Shown here one piece after another: positions 36,001 to 45,373 of a DNA stretch of 64,000 nt. A program made the position numbers and the translations under genes. The notes beneath the pieces were generated by a model that worked only from the letters and a program-made list of their open reading frames with translations, had not been told where the DNA came from and searched no databases. The DNA comes from Enoplolaimus lenunculus (Eukaryota > Nematoda > Enoplea > Enoplida > Thoracostomopsidae), in NCBI GenBank assembly GCA_030248215.1, contig JASANG010000847.1:1-64000 (forward strand). Reading direction: 5' to 3'. Numbering within the stretch: position 1 is the stretch's first letter; each line of letters opens with the position of its first letter.

Positions 36001-36995
36001 ACTTGCAGTTTCATTGATCAATCAGAATGTTTCTTTAAAAATACTTGCAGTAGCAACCATTTCGTTCAAGTTGCGGCTGCAAGTATTTTGTGCACGTTGT
36101 AGCTGCGAGTTTTCGCTGCAAAACTGGCACGTGTGAATGGGGCATAACGATTTTGGCGTTAATTGCTTTGTGTCATGCTTTTAGTGATAGAGGGTAACAT
36201 AGATAAAAACAGTGTGGCTCCATCCAAGCAATGGGCTTCGAATAGGGCTCAAACATAAAATTTTGTGTTAAGATTTAGTACCAAAATAACGTCTGTGCTA
36301 TACATTGAAATATTTTTTATCCGCCATTGGTGGGCAGCTTGGAGGGTTTCTAGAAATTAGGTAATGTGGTTTAAATGACACACTGCAAATTCCAATGAAT
36401 TGATAAATCAACTCAGCTAGAGAGTCAGCTATATTTCTGAGTTAATAATAGTTAACATTAACTCACTCTTAGTTGAGTTGATTTTCACTCTGGAGTTCAG
36501 TTTGTTTCGGGTAAGTTAAATAATTAAGTCAGAGTCAATTTTATTGACTCAGAATCCTGAGTTCTGAAAGACCTAACTTAGGCTGAGTGATTCAATCATT
36601 CTGAGCTAAAATCAACTCACAGGGATTTACAGTGCAGTTTAGGTTAAGTTTCTAATTATCAATAGTTGCCCTGTTTGAGTACCGGGCTCGTGTTACCTTT
36701 GGGACGTTCTATATTGTGATGCAACTGCAAAAGAGTAAGCTTAAATTTTAGACTACAGTTTTGGTTAGGCTTAGGTTTACGCCTTTTCAAAGCTTAGGCT
36801 TAGGCTTAGAAATATGGTTAATCTACAGTAATTGCCGTAACATTGGCCAGAATAGTTAACATACCCGTCCAATCGCATTTGAACCGTAGAGCTTTCTGTT
36901 AAAGTATAGGATTTGTTTATATTACATATTAGAATATGTAATATTATTAAATGGAACGATAAACAATTTGATAAATTATACCTAATTATAGACAT
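24025..36995 (-). CDS. Zinc carboxypeptidase with propeptide (family M14A)
   Basis: Twelve exons join in phase into 478 residues: 36865-36995, 35083-35170, 34081-34217, 32929-33043, 32276-32380, 31618-31728, 30063-30176, 29022-29127, 27712-27917, 26693-26777, 25584-25680 and 24025-24166. It should be a secreted proenzyme that cuts single C-terminal residues. In order there are a hydrophobic leader, a propeptide (YSILSIQPKT, IDWWSKPSR, VDVMVSP, DVQKLIDQE), zinc ligands His and Glu in GGIHAREW, VNPDGYDHSR, LWRKN, DLNRNYDWDWG, the third zinc ligand in LHSYAQIW, the tyrosine in ELYPASGG and the catalytic glutamate in YLIELSP. The residue at the specificity position (YPASGGAADW, second A of AA) is alanine, favouring hydrophobic substrates as in carboxypeptidase A. 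A 20-residue tail follows PTAKETYGG. Exon 1 is the least certain: its phase and the LDG|YSILSI join fit, but its leader is only moderately hydrophobic. Confidence 0.88.
24608..24843. mobile_element. CpG-rich palindromic element, GGGTTGCGCTATACTTG ends
   Basis: The ends TTAGGGTTGCGCTATACTT and AAGTATATCGCAACCCTAA are inverted. The arms are repeats of CGTCCGTCACCGTGCG and its complement. It lies in the intron between the last two M14 exons. Confidence 0.75.
25235..25375. mobile_element. hAT-like TTAGGC MITE, subfamily B, perfect 8-bp duplication
   Basis: It runs from GGCCCATGTAACGATCAGGA to GCCCCTGTTCTTTACATTGGCC. It is flanked by exact copies of ATATCTCA. The core contains TTTAGGCTTAGGCTTAGGCT. 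Confidence 0.9.
25726..25797. repeat. Right-end fragment of the TACTGTAGTGACCCG family
   Basis: AAATAAATATCAGTCACCCG followed by TCTTATACGGGCCCAACAGTA is the right end of the family, without its left part. It lies 45 bp upstream of an M14 exon. Confidence 0.6.
26014..26651. mobile_element. TACTGTAGTGACCCG-family element with a nested hAT-like MITE
   Basis: The left end TACTGTTGGACCCGTATACG and right end CTTATTCGGGTTACTACAGTA bracket a copy enlarged by the MITE at 26208-26403. Confidence 0.65.
26208..26403. mobile_element. hAT-like TTAGGC MITE, subfamily C, nested
   Basis: It runs from ACTACTTTTAGGACCGTAAC to GGCCCTAAAAGTAACATGGACC with several AAGCCTAAGCCTAAG groups. Confidence 0.75.
26812..26912. 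repeat. Right-half fragment of a hAT-like MITE, subfamily B
   Basis: AGTCTAAAGTTTAAGCTTACTC and CTGATCTTTACATGAGCCC match the subfamily B right arm. The left arm is absent. Confidence 0.6.
26990..27238. mobile_element. TA-MITE, ACTGTAAATT family
   Basis: The ends CACTGGAAATTGCAGTGAGT and AACTCGCTGGAATTTACAGTG are inverted and flanked by TA. It is 249 bp long and lies in an intron of the M14 gene. Confidence 0.85.
27294..27345. repeat. AAAAATGGTCGGATTTTGAAAA dispersed word
   Basis: A block close to AAAAATGGTTGAATTTTGAA followed by ATTTTTTGCATAT recurs at 46810-46850, 49490-49536 and 59048-59090, each time followed by a variant of TTTCTCATCATC or similar. The unit boundaries are not clear. 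Confidence 0.45.
27957..28039. repeat. Fragment of an ACTGTAAATT-type TA-MITE
   Basis: AAAATCAACTGCATGGAATTTACAGTG is the right end of the family. Only about 80 bp remain. Confidence 0.55.
28385..28834. mobile_element. TACTGTAGTGACCCG-family element
   Basis: A 450-bp copy runs from TACTGTATTGACCTGAATAA to CTTATTCGGGTCACTACAGTA, with GGATATAAATCAGTAACGAAG inside. It is in an M14 intron. Confidence 0.8.
28866..29009. mobile_element. hAT-like TTAGGC MITE (subfamily A), left-truncated, next to an M14 donor
   Basis: The right end GGCCCTGTTCCATACATGGACC and the core CTTAGGCTTAGGCTTTAGGC are clear, and the left terminus is gone. The right terminus lies 12 bp from the splice donor of the exon at 29022-29127. 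Confidence 0.75.
29154..29535. repeat. ACTGTAAATT-type TA-MITE, enlarged copy
   Basis: It starts CGCTGTAAATTCCGATGAG and contains the family words over about 380 bp, with internal duplication. The right end is worn. Confidence 0.6.
29796..30004. mobile_element. hAT-like TTAGGC MITE, subfamily B, perfect 8-bp duplication
   Basis: It runs from GGCCCATGTTCATATCAGGG to CCACTGTTGTTTACATTGGCC and is flanked by exact CGGAATCC (29788-29795 and 30005-30012). The core has two groups of TTAGGC or TTAGGCG units. Confidence 0.92.
30220..30450. mobile_element. Palindromic repeat, TATTCTCAAATGCG ends
   Basis: GTATTCTCAAATGCGCGTAG and TAGGTGCTACACACATTTGAG are inverted, as are CATCAGTTAGCGATAGG and CCTATCACCAACCGGTAATAGG. 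Short pieces of this family recur near 800, 14910, 31980, 32410, 38280, 47450 and 55220-55440. Confidence 0.6.
30569..30793 (-). repeat. Dispersed repeat, inverted partner of 21940-22187
   Basis: This is the reverse complement of the repeat near the end of S10-A, sharing AGTATTTCTGTTATAACAG and TTCTTACATTTAAGAAATAT. Confidence 0.6.
31376..31612. mobile_element. hAT-like TTAGGC MITE (subfamily C) abutting an M14 splice donor
   Basis: It runs from GGCCCATGTTACTTTTAGGG to CGTAAAAGTAACATTGGCC. The core has three groups of CTTAGGCTTAGGCTTAGG. On the right it is followed at once by CTTACCTG, which is the donor CAG|GTAAG of the exon at 31618-31728 read on the other strand. On the left CTTACATG stands 2 bp before the element. 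Confidence 0.88.
32590..32774. mobile_element. hAT-like TTAGGC MITE, subfamily B
   Basis: The ends GGCCCATGTAAAGATCACGG and CCCTGTTCTGTACATTGATC are inverted. TTAGGC units in the middle are worn (GGGCTTAGG, GCTTAGGCTTTAGGC). Confidence 0.75.
33210..33811. mobile_element. TACTGTAGTGACCCG-family copy holding a TTAA MITE
   Basis: The right end TTATTTGGGTCACTACA and the internal GAATCCGTAAGCGGATAGAG are present. The text reads across the TTAA at 33246-33249/33447-33450 if the inner MITE is left out, which shows the order of insertion. The left end is worn. Confidence 0.6.
33250..33446. mobile_element. TTAA-flanked piggyBac-like MITE with tRNA-like segment, nested
   Basis: The termini CCCCTTCTCACATTGA and TTCATGTGAAAAAGGG are flanked by TTAA. 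The tRNA-like part has box A TAGCTGAGTGGTGATGG and box B GGAGATCGAATCC. At 197 bp it is shorter than the copy at 19166. Confidence 0.75.
34240..34378. mobile_element. hAT-like MITE, subfamily A, short
   Basis: It runs from GGGCCTATGCATAGAACAGG to CCATGTTCTATACATGGGCC. The TTAGGC core is reduced to CCTAGGTTTAGG. It begins 22 bp from an M14 acceptor. Confidence 0.8.
34505..34800. repeat. Second copy of the repeat at 18610-18985
   Basis: GAAACGGAAAGCGG, CACAATTGAGGCTTGCAAAT and AGCATATCTGTACAG match in order. Confidence 0.5.
35826..36143. mobile_element. Palindromic MITE with TATTCACACGTGCAAG ends
   Basis: GCTATTCACACGTGCAAGAT and GGCACGTGTGAATGGGGC are inverted, with TTTTGCAGCAAAAAG and TTTTCGCTGCAAAAC inside them. 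A fragment with CACACGTACAAGTTTTTGC lies near 62015-62060. Confidence 0.65.
36381..36634. mobile_element. TA-MITE-like element, ACTGTAAATT family
   Basis: The ends CACTGCAAATTCCAATGA and CACAGGGATTTACAGTG are inverted. The flanking bases are CA on both sides here rather than TA. Confidence 0.75.
36685..36848. mobile_element. hAT-like TTAGGC MITE (subfamily C) near the M14 exon 1 donor
   Basis: It runs from GGCTCGTGTTACCTTTGGG to ATTGCCGTAACATTGGCC and includes AGCTTAGGCTTAGGCTTAG. Its right end is 14 bp from the exon 1 donor. Confidence 0.75.
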
Positions 36996-37879
36996 TATCT
37001 ATTGTATATCTGAAATCAGACTCAATTAATATTCTATAAGCGAGCCCGGAGCCAGCTCACCAGGGTGCAACTGAATGCATAAAATACCGAAAAAGGAGCC
37101 AGAACCGGAGGTCAATGAAACTAGACGGAGACGGAGCAGGAGGCTGATTTTCTGCCGGAATCGAAGCCGAAGGCTGGACCTCCGGTTGCACCCTGCAGCT
37201 GATTTTGCTAAGGAAGGCTAAAAAATTTTCAAGAGCGGTATGCAAGGGTTTTCTATATTTTGCAACTAAAGTTGAAAACTTTCTAGGAGGAAGGCGAAAT
37301 TTTTACAGGAACCGATAAGCTTGGCTACGGTCCCGTCTATAAGTTTGACCATATTAATCGGTCAGCATTAAATCATTTGGCTCACATTTTCAAAAATCAC
37401 CGGGACTTTTCCAAAATTACACTGTACCGGATGCTGTGGAGATTGAGAACTAGTGTGGCTAACATCGCTGCTTGCCGCTATAAAGTAGAATTTTAGCTTA
37501 GATGTTGTTATTCGTTTAAAGGTAGAGTTTAAAGTTTTCAATTGCAGTCACATTTTGACAATCAGCGTAATAATTTACTCTGCTACTGAGAATACTTAAC
37601 AAATACAAACAGATTTGCAAACAAACGAAAAAACAGGCAAAATTTAAGTTCAATCAGCTTAACAATTCAAAACCGAAAAATCGGAATTCCGACATCGGAA
37701 TTCAAGCCAATCGGAATCGGACTCGGAACTTATATTGTTTCCAAATTTTAGGCGGAATAGTAATTCCGTTGGAACCCTGCCAGATGCTGTGGAGACGACA
37801 TACAAAAAGAACCGGAACTAAAGACTACAAACGCCGTAGGATTTTTGGTCCGGAAATTGTCAAGATTGTATCCGAAGCA

Positions 37880-38027
37880 GGCCCGTGTAAAGTTCTGCGG
37901 CGGAGAGTTTTTCTGTGGGACTAGAATAGAGTAAGCTTAAGCTTTAGACTAATTTTTTTGCAATGTTTCGGCTTAGGCTTCGGAATATGCTTATAATACT
38001 GTTCAGCCCCCGTTCTTTACATTGGCC
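37880..38027. mobile_element. hAT-like TTAGGC MITE, subfamily B
   Basis: It runs from GGCCCGTGTAAAGTTCTGCG to CCCGTTCTTTACATTGGCC. The flanks CCGAAGCA and CCGAAGTA differ at one base of 8. Confidence 0.85.
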
Positions 38028-38484
38028 CCGAAGTATAATTTTAACATATTCAAAAACATTAAGTAACATTTTGTGTACTGAACGGGGGCATGACCTGCCA
38101 CCCCCATCATAATTTCTAGATTTCGTCCTTGCTGTTGAAGTAAGTTGATGAATTTGAGTTAAATTTGAATTTATGGTAAAAAATTATTTCCAAGTTTTTT
38201 TTATTTTTAAGTCAAAATTAAGTCTGAATGGTCATGCAGGAAACGCTGTGAATCAGCTAAGGATTGCATTAAAATGCCATAGTTTGCTTGTTTGAAAACC
38301 TACTACTTAACTGGTGATAGAAATTTACGTTTTAGTCTTTTAATTATATGGGCTTATGCTTCATACAGAGAAGTTTGATAAAAAATACTGTGCTACTTAT
38401 ATGGTTTTTTGTAAAAAATTTTAAAAGTTTTCAAAAAATGTTTTTACTCAAATTTTGCTAATTAATAACGTTTCGTTACAGCGC

Positions 38485-38650
38485 AAGGGTGGCGTTATAC
38501 TTGTCGGGTGGCGTCGGACGGCACTGGGCATCCAAAATATTTTTTGCTTCAAAATTGATATGCTATTCCATACGGCAACAATCCTGCGTTGTGGTACAGT
38601 GACAGACGGCGCCGGACGATGATGGACAGTGACGGATGGCACCGGATGTT
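38485..38650. repeat. CpG-rich element, GGTGGCG(T)TATACTTG end
   Basis: It opens GGTGGCGTTATACTTGTCGG and has GTGACAGACGGCGCCGGACG in the right half. The right end is unclear. Confidence 0.5.
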
Positions 38651-39241
38651 ATCAAACAAATACCGCCAGATTTAGGATATTTCTCAGCTGGAGCAGCAAA
38701 ATTAACCATGAAATTGATAGAATTGATAAAAAGTAAAAAAATTGATTTTAAGAAAATTTTTTACTGCGAGGAACAAGAAAATAGGAACAGCCGGCGTATG
38801 GCGATTCCCGTTTGATCTTTTGGCCATTTTAGCATTGACTACGTGAGAAAAAATTTGCCAAAAAACATTTTGCAGCGAACAAAACTCAATTTCTTAAAAT
38901 ATTTTTTTTGCTGAAAATTCAAGTTGTTTTGCAACTTTTACCTTCAAACAGACACTGCCTCCGGGTGGATTGGCGTTTTTGGTAAAAATAACTTTCATAT
39001 AAAATAAATGTTAAAAATGTACGAAAAAAATGTGTATAATTGAATTTTTCTAGACTATTGACGATGCAGGTGCTCGAAGAAATTAATGGTGTACTAGTAA
39101 CATATATACTGTTATATTGTATATTAGCAGAAAACAATATCATTTTAGCAAACTGCTGACGAGTTTAAAAGGCGCAGTGGACAAAAGCGAAGTATATTTT
39201 AGCTGGTTTCTGCTTTAAATTGTATAAAAATATGGACCAAT

Positions 39242-41112
39242 CACTGTAAATTTCACTGAGTTGATTTTAACTCAGAATGAGAGTTGAATCAATCAGACTG
39301 AATTTGGACTATCACAACTCAGAATTTTGAGTTGATTTAATTCATTCTGAGTTAATTATGCGTCATCCATTTTATCGTGTGCCCGCCGTGTGGAAAATTG
39401 ACGCAACCATTTCCAAGTACGGTTTTGAAAAACGCGTCAGGAAGGAAATTGAATTTGAAAAAATTGGTCTAGTGGGAAATTGAGACAATTTACAAACCGT
39501 ACTAGTAAATTGAAATGATATTTTGAGTGTCGATTTCCCAATAGGGAATTTAAATAGGACAGCAGTAGGAAATTGAGACATTTTTAAAACTTAAATAGGA
39601 AATTGATAAGCTAAATTTGCTGTCGAAAAGGAAATTGAAAAGTCACCAAAACTGCAGTGGGAAATGGGCACCCAAATTTCAGTTTCAATTTCCCTCACGG
39701 TAGTTGAAAATCAGCAGGGCAGTGGGAAATTGAAAAAATCATAAAAGCGGAAACACTGCGGTAGGTACATGACCTTTGACCTCCAATTTCAACGGTTTAA
39801 TATACCTGTTAAAATGTATTATACGTTTATATTTTCTTTCTATCTGCATATTCATGTTTATGTATATGTGATGATTTGACATAGCCATGAGCCAGAGATG
39901 CGTGCAGTTTACAACTGAATTTATTCTAAATATTCGATTTTGAATGGGGTAAATATTGCATACGTAATGTTAGGCATAAACCAGGTTTTGAATTGGGGCA
40001 GATTAAAAGCTGATTCAAATAGACTACGTTCGTTCTGACATGTACAAAGAGCTAGAAACCAGGATAAGACGCCGTTTAGGGTGGTAGATTGCCGTATTTA
40101 ATGAATTGAGTTAACAAAACTGTTCAATATATCAAGTATGCACATGCTAATGACAGTGAATAAAACCTATGTACTGTACTGACCCAAATAAAAAGAGGAG
40201 AAAATAGTCTGATTTTGGAGTCTATAAGTCAATACGTCTTCATTTCTTTAATTAGAGTCCGTAAATGGATAGGGTACAATATTAATGATTTTATTATTGT
40301 AACTACCCGAATAAGAGGGTGTGATAAGGGGGTCCAAATTTCAACTTAGGAGGCCCATCACATTCAATTTCTACTTTCAATTTCAGTCGCACAAGTTCAA
40401 CCTTGCGACTTGGGCGGCCCATAAAACATTTCTAGAAACTCTCCAAAATTTCAACTTAGGAGGCCCATCACATTCAGTTCCTACTTTCAATTTCAATCGC
40501 ACAATTTCAACCTTGCGACTTGGGTGGCCCATCAAACATCATTTCTAGAAACTGTCATTCTGACCTTCAATTTGAACTTTGAGTTGCAAAATTTCAACCT
40601 TTTTGGGGACAATATCACAACTGAAATTGTAAACTGTAAATTCAATTTTCGATAACAGGGACAATATCGTTAAATTGGCAAACGTTATGCTTCTCTTTCA
40701 ATTTCCACATTGGTAATTGCAGTGTCAAGGCAAAGCGGAAATTGAATTTGGAAAATGGCGCAATTTCCCATTGCCCTTGTTTAAAAAATCGCTAGTGGTA
40801 AATTGAAGATCAAATAATGTTATCAATTAACTACTTGAGTTTAAAAAATCGATAGCTGTGGGAAATTGAAACAGTTTTGAAATTCAATTTCCTTTTTGAA
40901 GCGTTTTTCAAAACCGTACTTGGAAATGGTTGCGTCAATTTTCCACACGGCGGGCACACGATAAAATGGATGACGCATTACTCAAGTCACCTAGAATCAA
41001 TTCAACTCAGAGTGCGCCTCAACTGAGTGTGAGTTAATGTTTATTGAAATTAATTTAGAAATATACCAAGTCGCTAGCTGAATTGATTAATCAACTCATT
41101 CGAATTTACAGT
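39242..41112. mobile_element. ACTGTAAATT-type TA-MITE interrupted by a 1.6-kb element
   Basis: The left half (CACTGTAAATTTCACTGAGT) and right half (AACTCATTCGAATTTACAGT) are a normal copy of the family once 39359-40977 is set aside. Confidence 0.75.
39359..40977. mobile_element. 1.6-kb non-autonomous element with long identical inverted ends
   Basis: About 75 bp at each end are perfect inverted repeats starting TGCGTCATCCATTTTATCGT, with GTGCCCGCCGTGTGG and CCAAGTACGGTTTTGAAAAA further in. TTA flanks both sides (39356-39358, 40978-40980), the 3-bp size used by PIF/Harbinger and CACTA elements. The inside is rich in GGGAAATTGA words and has a roughly 107-bp tandem pair at 40336-40560. No transposase frame is seen. 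Identity of the ends suggests a fairly recent insertion. Confidence 0.75.
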
Positions 41113-41129
41113 AAAATTCCCGTCCATAT

Positions 41130-41695
41130 ACTGACCTAGTAATAGGCTTAGATTTAGGAATAGGCTTACACCTTGAAATAGGCCTAGACCTAGGAATAGG
41201 CTTTGACCTAGGAATAGGCTTCGATTTAGAAATAGGCTTACACCTAGAAATAGGCGTAGACCTAGGAATAGGCTTTGACCTAGTAATAGCTTAGATTTAG
41301 AAATAGGCTTACACCTAGAAATAGACCTAGACCTAGGAATAGACTTAGACGTAGGAATAGGCTTAGATCTAGAAATAGGTTTAGACCTAGGAGCTTCGAC
41401 CTAGAAATAGGCCTGGACCTAGGAGCTTCGAGCTAGAAATAGGCCTAGACCTAGGAATAGGCTTTGACCTAGTAATAGGCTTAGATTTAGGAATAGGCTT
41501 ACACCTAGAAATAGGCCTAGACCTAGAAGCTTCGACCTAGAAATAGGCTTAGATTTAGGAATAGGCTTACACCTAGAAATAGGCCTAGACCTAGGAATAG
41601 ATTTAGACGTAGGAATAGGCTTAGATCCCGAAATAGGCCTAGACCTAGGAACAAGCTTAGACGTAGGAATAGGCTTAGACTACTGTTAAAACCCT
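41130..41695. repeat. TAGGCTTAGACCTAGGAATA minisatellite
   Basis: About 30 units of 18 bp or so (GGCTTAGACCTAGGAATA with GGCTTACACCTAGAAATA variants) fill 560 bp. The right edge CTACTGTTAAAACCCTCAAAGTAA resembles the right end of the subfamily C MITEs, so the array seems to be an overgrown MITE core. Confidence 0.85.
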
Positions 41696-42025
41696 CAAAG
41701 TAAACATCGGTTAAACTTTTGACGTTTCATTGACACAGGCAAACATTTAAACACAAATACTATAAAATCAAAATAAAACAAAATAAAAATAACATTTCAC
41801 TGCATTTTGTATTGCAACACAAGGCCATCCAACGAATAATTTAATAGACCAATTTTGTACCAGGGGGTGCGTAATTTGTCCGGCAAGTCGAAACGGAAGG
41901 ACAGGGGGGGTAGGCTCTAAAACGTAAACGATCGGCAATCAAAACGATACGGAACAGTTGAGATTTGAAGAATTCATGACCAAACTGTGATCGAAATACA
42001 AACTTTAAATCTAGAATTTATGAAA

Positions 42026-42444
42026 TGTAGCAACTCGAATAAGAGACGGTTAATAAAAGAGGGTTTGCCATTTTGAGTTTCAGGCAATAAGAATCCGCAA
42101 TCCTAATTGAAGTCCGTCAGTGGATAGAGTCCATAAGTCTAAATTAAAGTCCATAAAATAGACCAAAGCAGAAGAATGGCCTGGACTGCTGAAATAGGGT
42201 GTCGGACATTCAGACAACTCGCATAAATTTTATTACATCCAGCGCAAAAAACGGATGTGACAATCAACAAAAATACGGCGGAAGCAAATCAGTTCTGCCT
42301 AAAATACAAAACAATGACGTTGTGTCTAACCATTATGTGGTAAATTAAAAATAAATAACAGTCCGTAGCTGAATAACAGATACGTCGCCTTCTGATGATC
42401 CAAAATAAATATCAGTCCACTCTCTTATTCGAGTCGCTACAGTA
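42026..42444. mobile_element. TACTGTAGTGACCCG-family element
   Basis: The ends GTAGCAACTCGAATAAGAG and CTCTTATTCGAGTCGCTACAG are inverted. The inside includes ATAACAGTCCGTAGCTGAAT as in other copies. Confidence 0.75.
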
Positions 42445-43075
42445 TCCCAGTAAAAATAGTTTTTTCTGTGGGTTTTCAAACGGTAATTCCAAACGATACG
42501 TCTCCTTCACAGATTGGCTGCCGAGGATATGATTTAGGGAAACTAAAATCCTGTATCAAAAATTTGATTGGTAACTTTAGTATAGGCGGACCAGTACGAT
42601 CCTAGGGAGTCCAGCGATCGTACTGACACGCTTATACTAGTATCAACCATAATATCTTGAAGCTTACTAAAAGTGTTTTTCTTGTATCTCCATACATTTT
42701 GGGAGTGGGGTATATCGTCGTTTATCCCCTCTGTTTATATACACCCCTGGTCTAAACTGTGCACATCCGATCTGAGGACGCATTTGAACTCACATTAATA
42801 CGCAACTTGCAAAATGTTATTTTTTGCCAATTCAACAAAAACAACAACAACTGACGTAAAATAATATTGTAACCTTTTGATAATAAAATTGTCATTTTTT
42901 TGATAAATCTGACCTAAATGTTAAAAATTTTACGTTTTTACTTTTAAAATTTTAGGCAAATTAGCAAAAAAAACTATTTTTTCATGACCAGATCCTGTTT
43001 TTGAGACAAACTGTCTTTGTATATTAATCATAAATATTATGATGGTTACATCTGGGCTGGTTTAGGTGAAAAATG

Positions 43076-43296
43076 GGCCCAAGCATATTCCTATACCTAA
43101 ACCTAAGCCTAAGCGTATGGATGAGCGTATTCATAAGCCTAAGCGTAAGCCTACGCGTATGGATGAGCCTATTCCTAAGCCTAAGCATAAGCCTAAGTCT
43201 TAGCCTAAGCCTAAGCAAACGAATTAGTCTAAAGCTTAAACTGACTGTATTATAGCCCATCCGGAAAACGATCCGGCCCTGTTGTATACATTGGTC
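43076..43296. mobile_element. hAT-like TTAGGC MITE, subfamily A
   Basis: It runs from GGCCCAAGCATATTCC to CGGCCCTGTTGTATACATTGGTC with many AAGCCTAAGCC units. The flanks GAAAAATG and GAACAATG match at 7 of 8 bases. Confidence 0.85.
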
Positions 43297-43379
43297 GAAC
43301 AATGAAATCCTACTAAACTGTCAACGTGTCTAAATTGAATTTCTAAACCAAATTCTGACTACAATTTGTGTACACTTTC

Positions 43380-43630
43380 GTTAGGTTAAGGCTTAGTAAT
43401 AGGTTTAGTTAAAAATTTTAGGCGAATTTTTCAGACTTAAGCTTAGGTAACTCTGTACATAAATTGACGCCTAAACCTGTACGCAAGCGTATACGTTTAG
43501 GCAAATATTTACGCAAAGGTTTAGGCGTAGGAAGTCCTTTAGCAATGGGTAAGTATTTTCCTAAACCTATGCCTAAACTTGAGCCTGAAGCTTGCGTATA
43601 AGTGTCCAGTATTGTGATCATGCTTCAAAG
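43380..43630. repeat. Degenerate TTAGGC-related sequence
   Basis: GGTTAAGGCTTAGTAATAGG and scattered CCTAAAC or TTAGGCG words occur without clear termini. Confidence 0.4.
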
Positions 43631-44057
43631 GCTAACATTACCTAACGCAGTGTAAATATTGGTATACGAAAATGACCGTGGGAAACGAATTTTTATTTCG
43701 TTTTTTAAATGTTTTTCTAAATTTAGGAAAAAATATAATTTTGAGTAAAATTTAAACTAAAAAAATACGCGATTCTCATCTTTAAATTAAGCTAATAAAG
43801 TAAAAGAGGCTGAGAAGAAAAGTATGTTTTTCAAAATACGCAAAATTTCATAAAAATATACAACTAAAAATTAAAACAAATTTAATGTTAAGTACACAAA
43901 TTGCTGACAGCAACTTACGATACAGCGAAAAAAAAGCTGACGAGCGAGTAAAACGAGTGACAAGCCAAACGCAATTTTAGTACTAAATCTTATAATAGCA
44001 AGATAGCCGAGCAGATCAGAGACGGCTTCCTTTTAAAATTTTTCTGTATTACATTAA

Positions 44058-44318
44058 CCCTTCCTCACATGAATATTTTCTATTTCCCCTGAGACCTACT
44101 TTTATGCTAGGATTCGAACTCCAGTGACTGGAGTGGGAGGCGTATACCATCACCACTCAGCTATAAGAGCTTGACGCTCGAGCCCGAGGGGGCTATCACG
44201 TCTTGTGGTGATTTAGTGCTATGTATACGTGTTGCAATTGTTAAACACGGTGCGGTATATATTATTTACCGTATAGACTGCGCTTAGTTGCCTATAGGTA
44301 ACTCAATGTGAGAAGGGG
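44058..44318. mobile_element. TTAA-flanked piggyBac-like MITE with tRNA-like segment, reversed
   Basis: TTAA flanks both sides, with ends CCCTTCCTCACATGAATATT and TCAATGTGAGAAGGGG. The tRNA-like part reads on the minus strand with box B GGAGTTCGAATCC and box A TAGCTGAGTGGTGATGG. Confidence 0.75.
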
Positions 44319-44599
44319 TTAAAATATAACATATTATCCGTAATCCCTCAGTCCATGTTTCCCACTTTGAAAATATTTTTGCATATTTGAGCGTCTCATG
44401 ATCTCCACAGATTTTTTGTAATTTTGAAACTCTCATCAGTATCGCGTAGGCAATTTTTGCCGTAGCTGGATTAAAGTGGCAGAACGTTTTGCGTCCGCAT
44501 AACCAGCATGTCTTTCACTTTGCCATGTTTCCGTGTAAACCGGGGGGTAAAATGAAACTTTTCAGATATTCAGACCCCCTGAGAAGCCAAAGTTTGGAC

Positions 44600-45007
44600 A
44601 TGGATGAGCATATTCCTAAGCCTAAGCCTAAGCCTAAGCCTAAGCAAAAAAAAATTAGTCTAAAGCTTAACCTGACTCCATTATAGCCTCTCCGGAATAC
44701 GATCCGGCCCTGTTCTATACATGGACCCTTGTCTTAAACATTCGCCACATTATTGTTTTCAACTCCGCATTTATAGTTATCTTCCACTTTTACCTTTATC
44801 ATGACCGGGTTACTTTCGGGGCCGTATAACTCTAGATTAAGCATATTCGTAAACCTAAACCCAAGCGTAAAATAAATGTGTTACTCCTACGCCTAAGCCC
44901 ACACCTGTGTTTAATTCTAAGCCTAAGTTAAAAAGTAGTCTAAAATCTAATCGTACTCTATTGTAGTCGTGCGAGAAACCGGGACGGCCTGAAGCGTAAC
45001 AAGGGCC
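44600..45007. repeat. Two adjacent hAT-like TTAGGC MITE copies
   Basis: A left-truncated subfamily A copy (about 44600-44727, with AAGCCTAAGCCTAAGCCTAA and the end CTATACATGGACC) is followed by a worn subfamily C copy (about 44805-45007). Confidence 0.65.
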
Positions 45008-45194
45008 CTTGTCGCAAACAGCTATTGAACAGCGAATGTCGTAGAGAATACGCTTTGTTTATAAAAATCGCCGACAAACATTTGTGTTTGTGTAAGAATT
45101 TGAAGGTTAAACTTTCAACAACGATTATCTGCAATAGTCTAAACAGTCAAATTTTTCAATTTTGTTTGTTGTTTATGAAAGGTATGCAGTTTTT

Positions 45195-45373
45195 GGCCCA
45201 TGTTACTTTAAGGGGCGTCCAGGATTCTGGTGGCTCTATAAATGAGTAAGTTTAGATACAAGATTACATTTTTTGCCTAGGCTTAGGCTTAGGAACACAT
45301 TTTTGCAACGTTTTAGGCTTAGACTTAGGAATACGCTTAATCTACTGTTACGCCCCTTAACGTAACATTGGCC
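45195..45373. mobile_element. hAT-like TTAGGC MITE, subfamily C
   Basis: It runs from GGCCCATGTTACTTTAAGGG to CCTTAACGTAACATTGGCC. The flanks CAGTTTTT and CAGTTTTC differ at one of 8 bases. Confidence 0.85.

Noticed and set aside
41130-41695. Interstitial true telomere array or chromosome fusion point
   Set aside because: The units are diverged 18-mers, not pure TTAGGC, and similar text lies inside MITEs all over the window.
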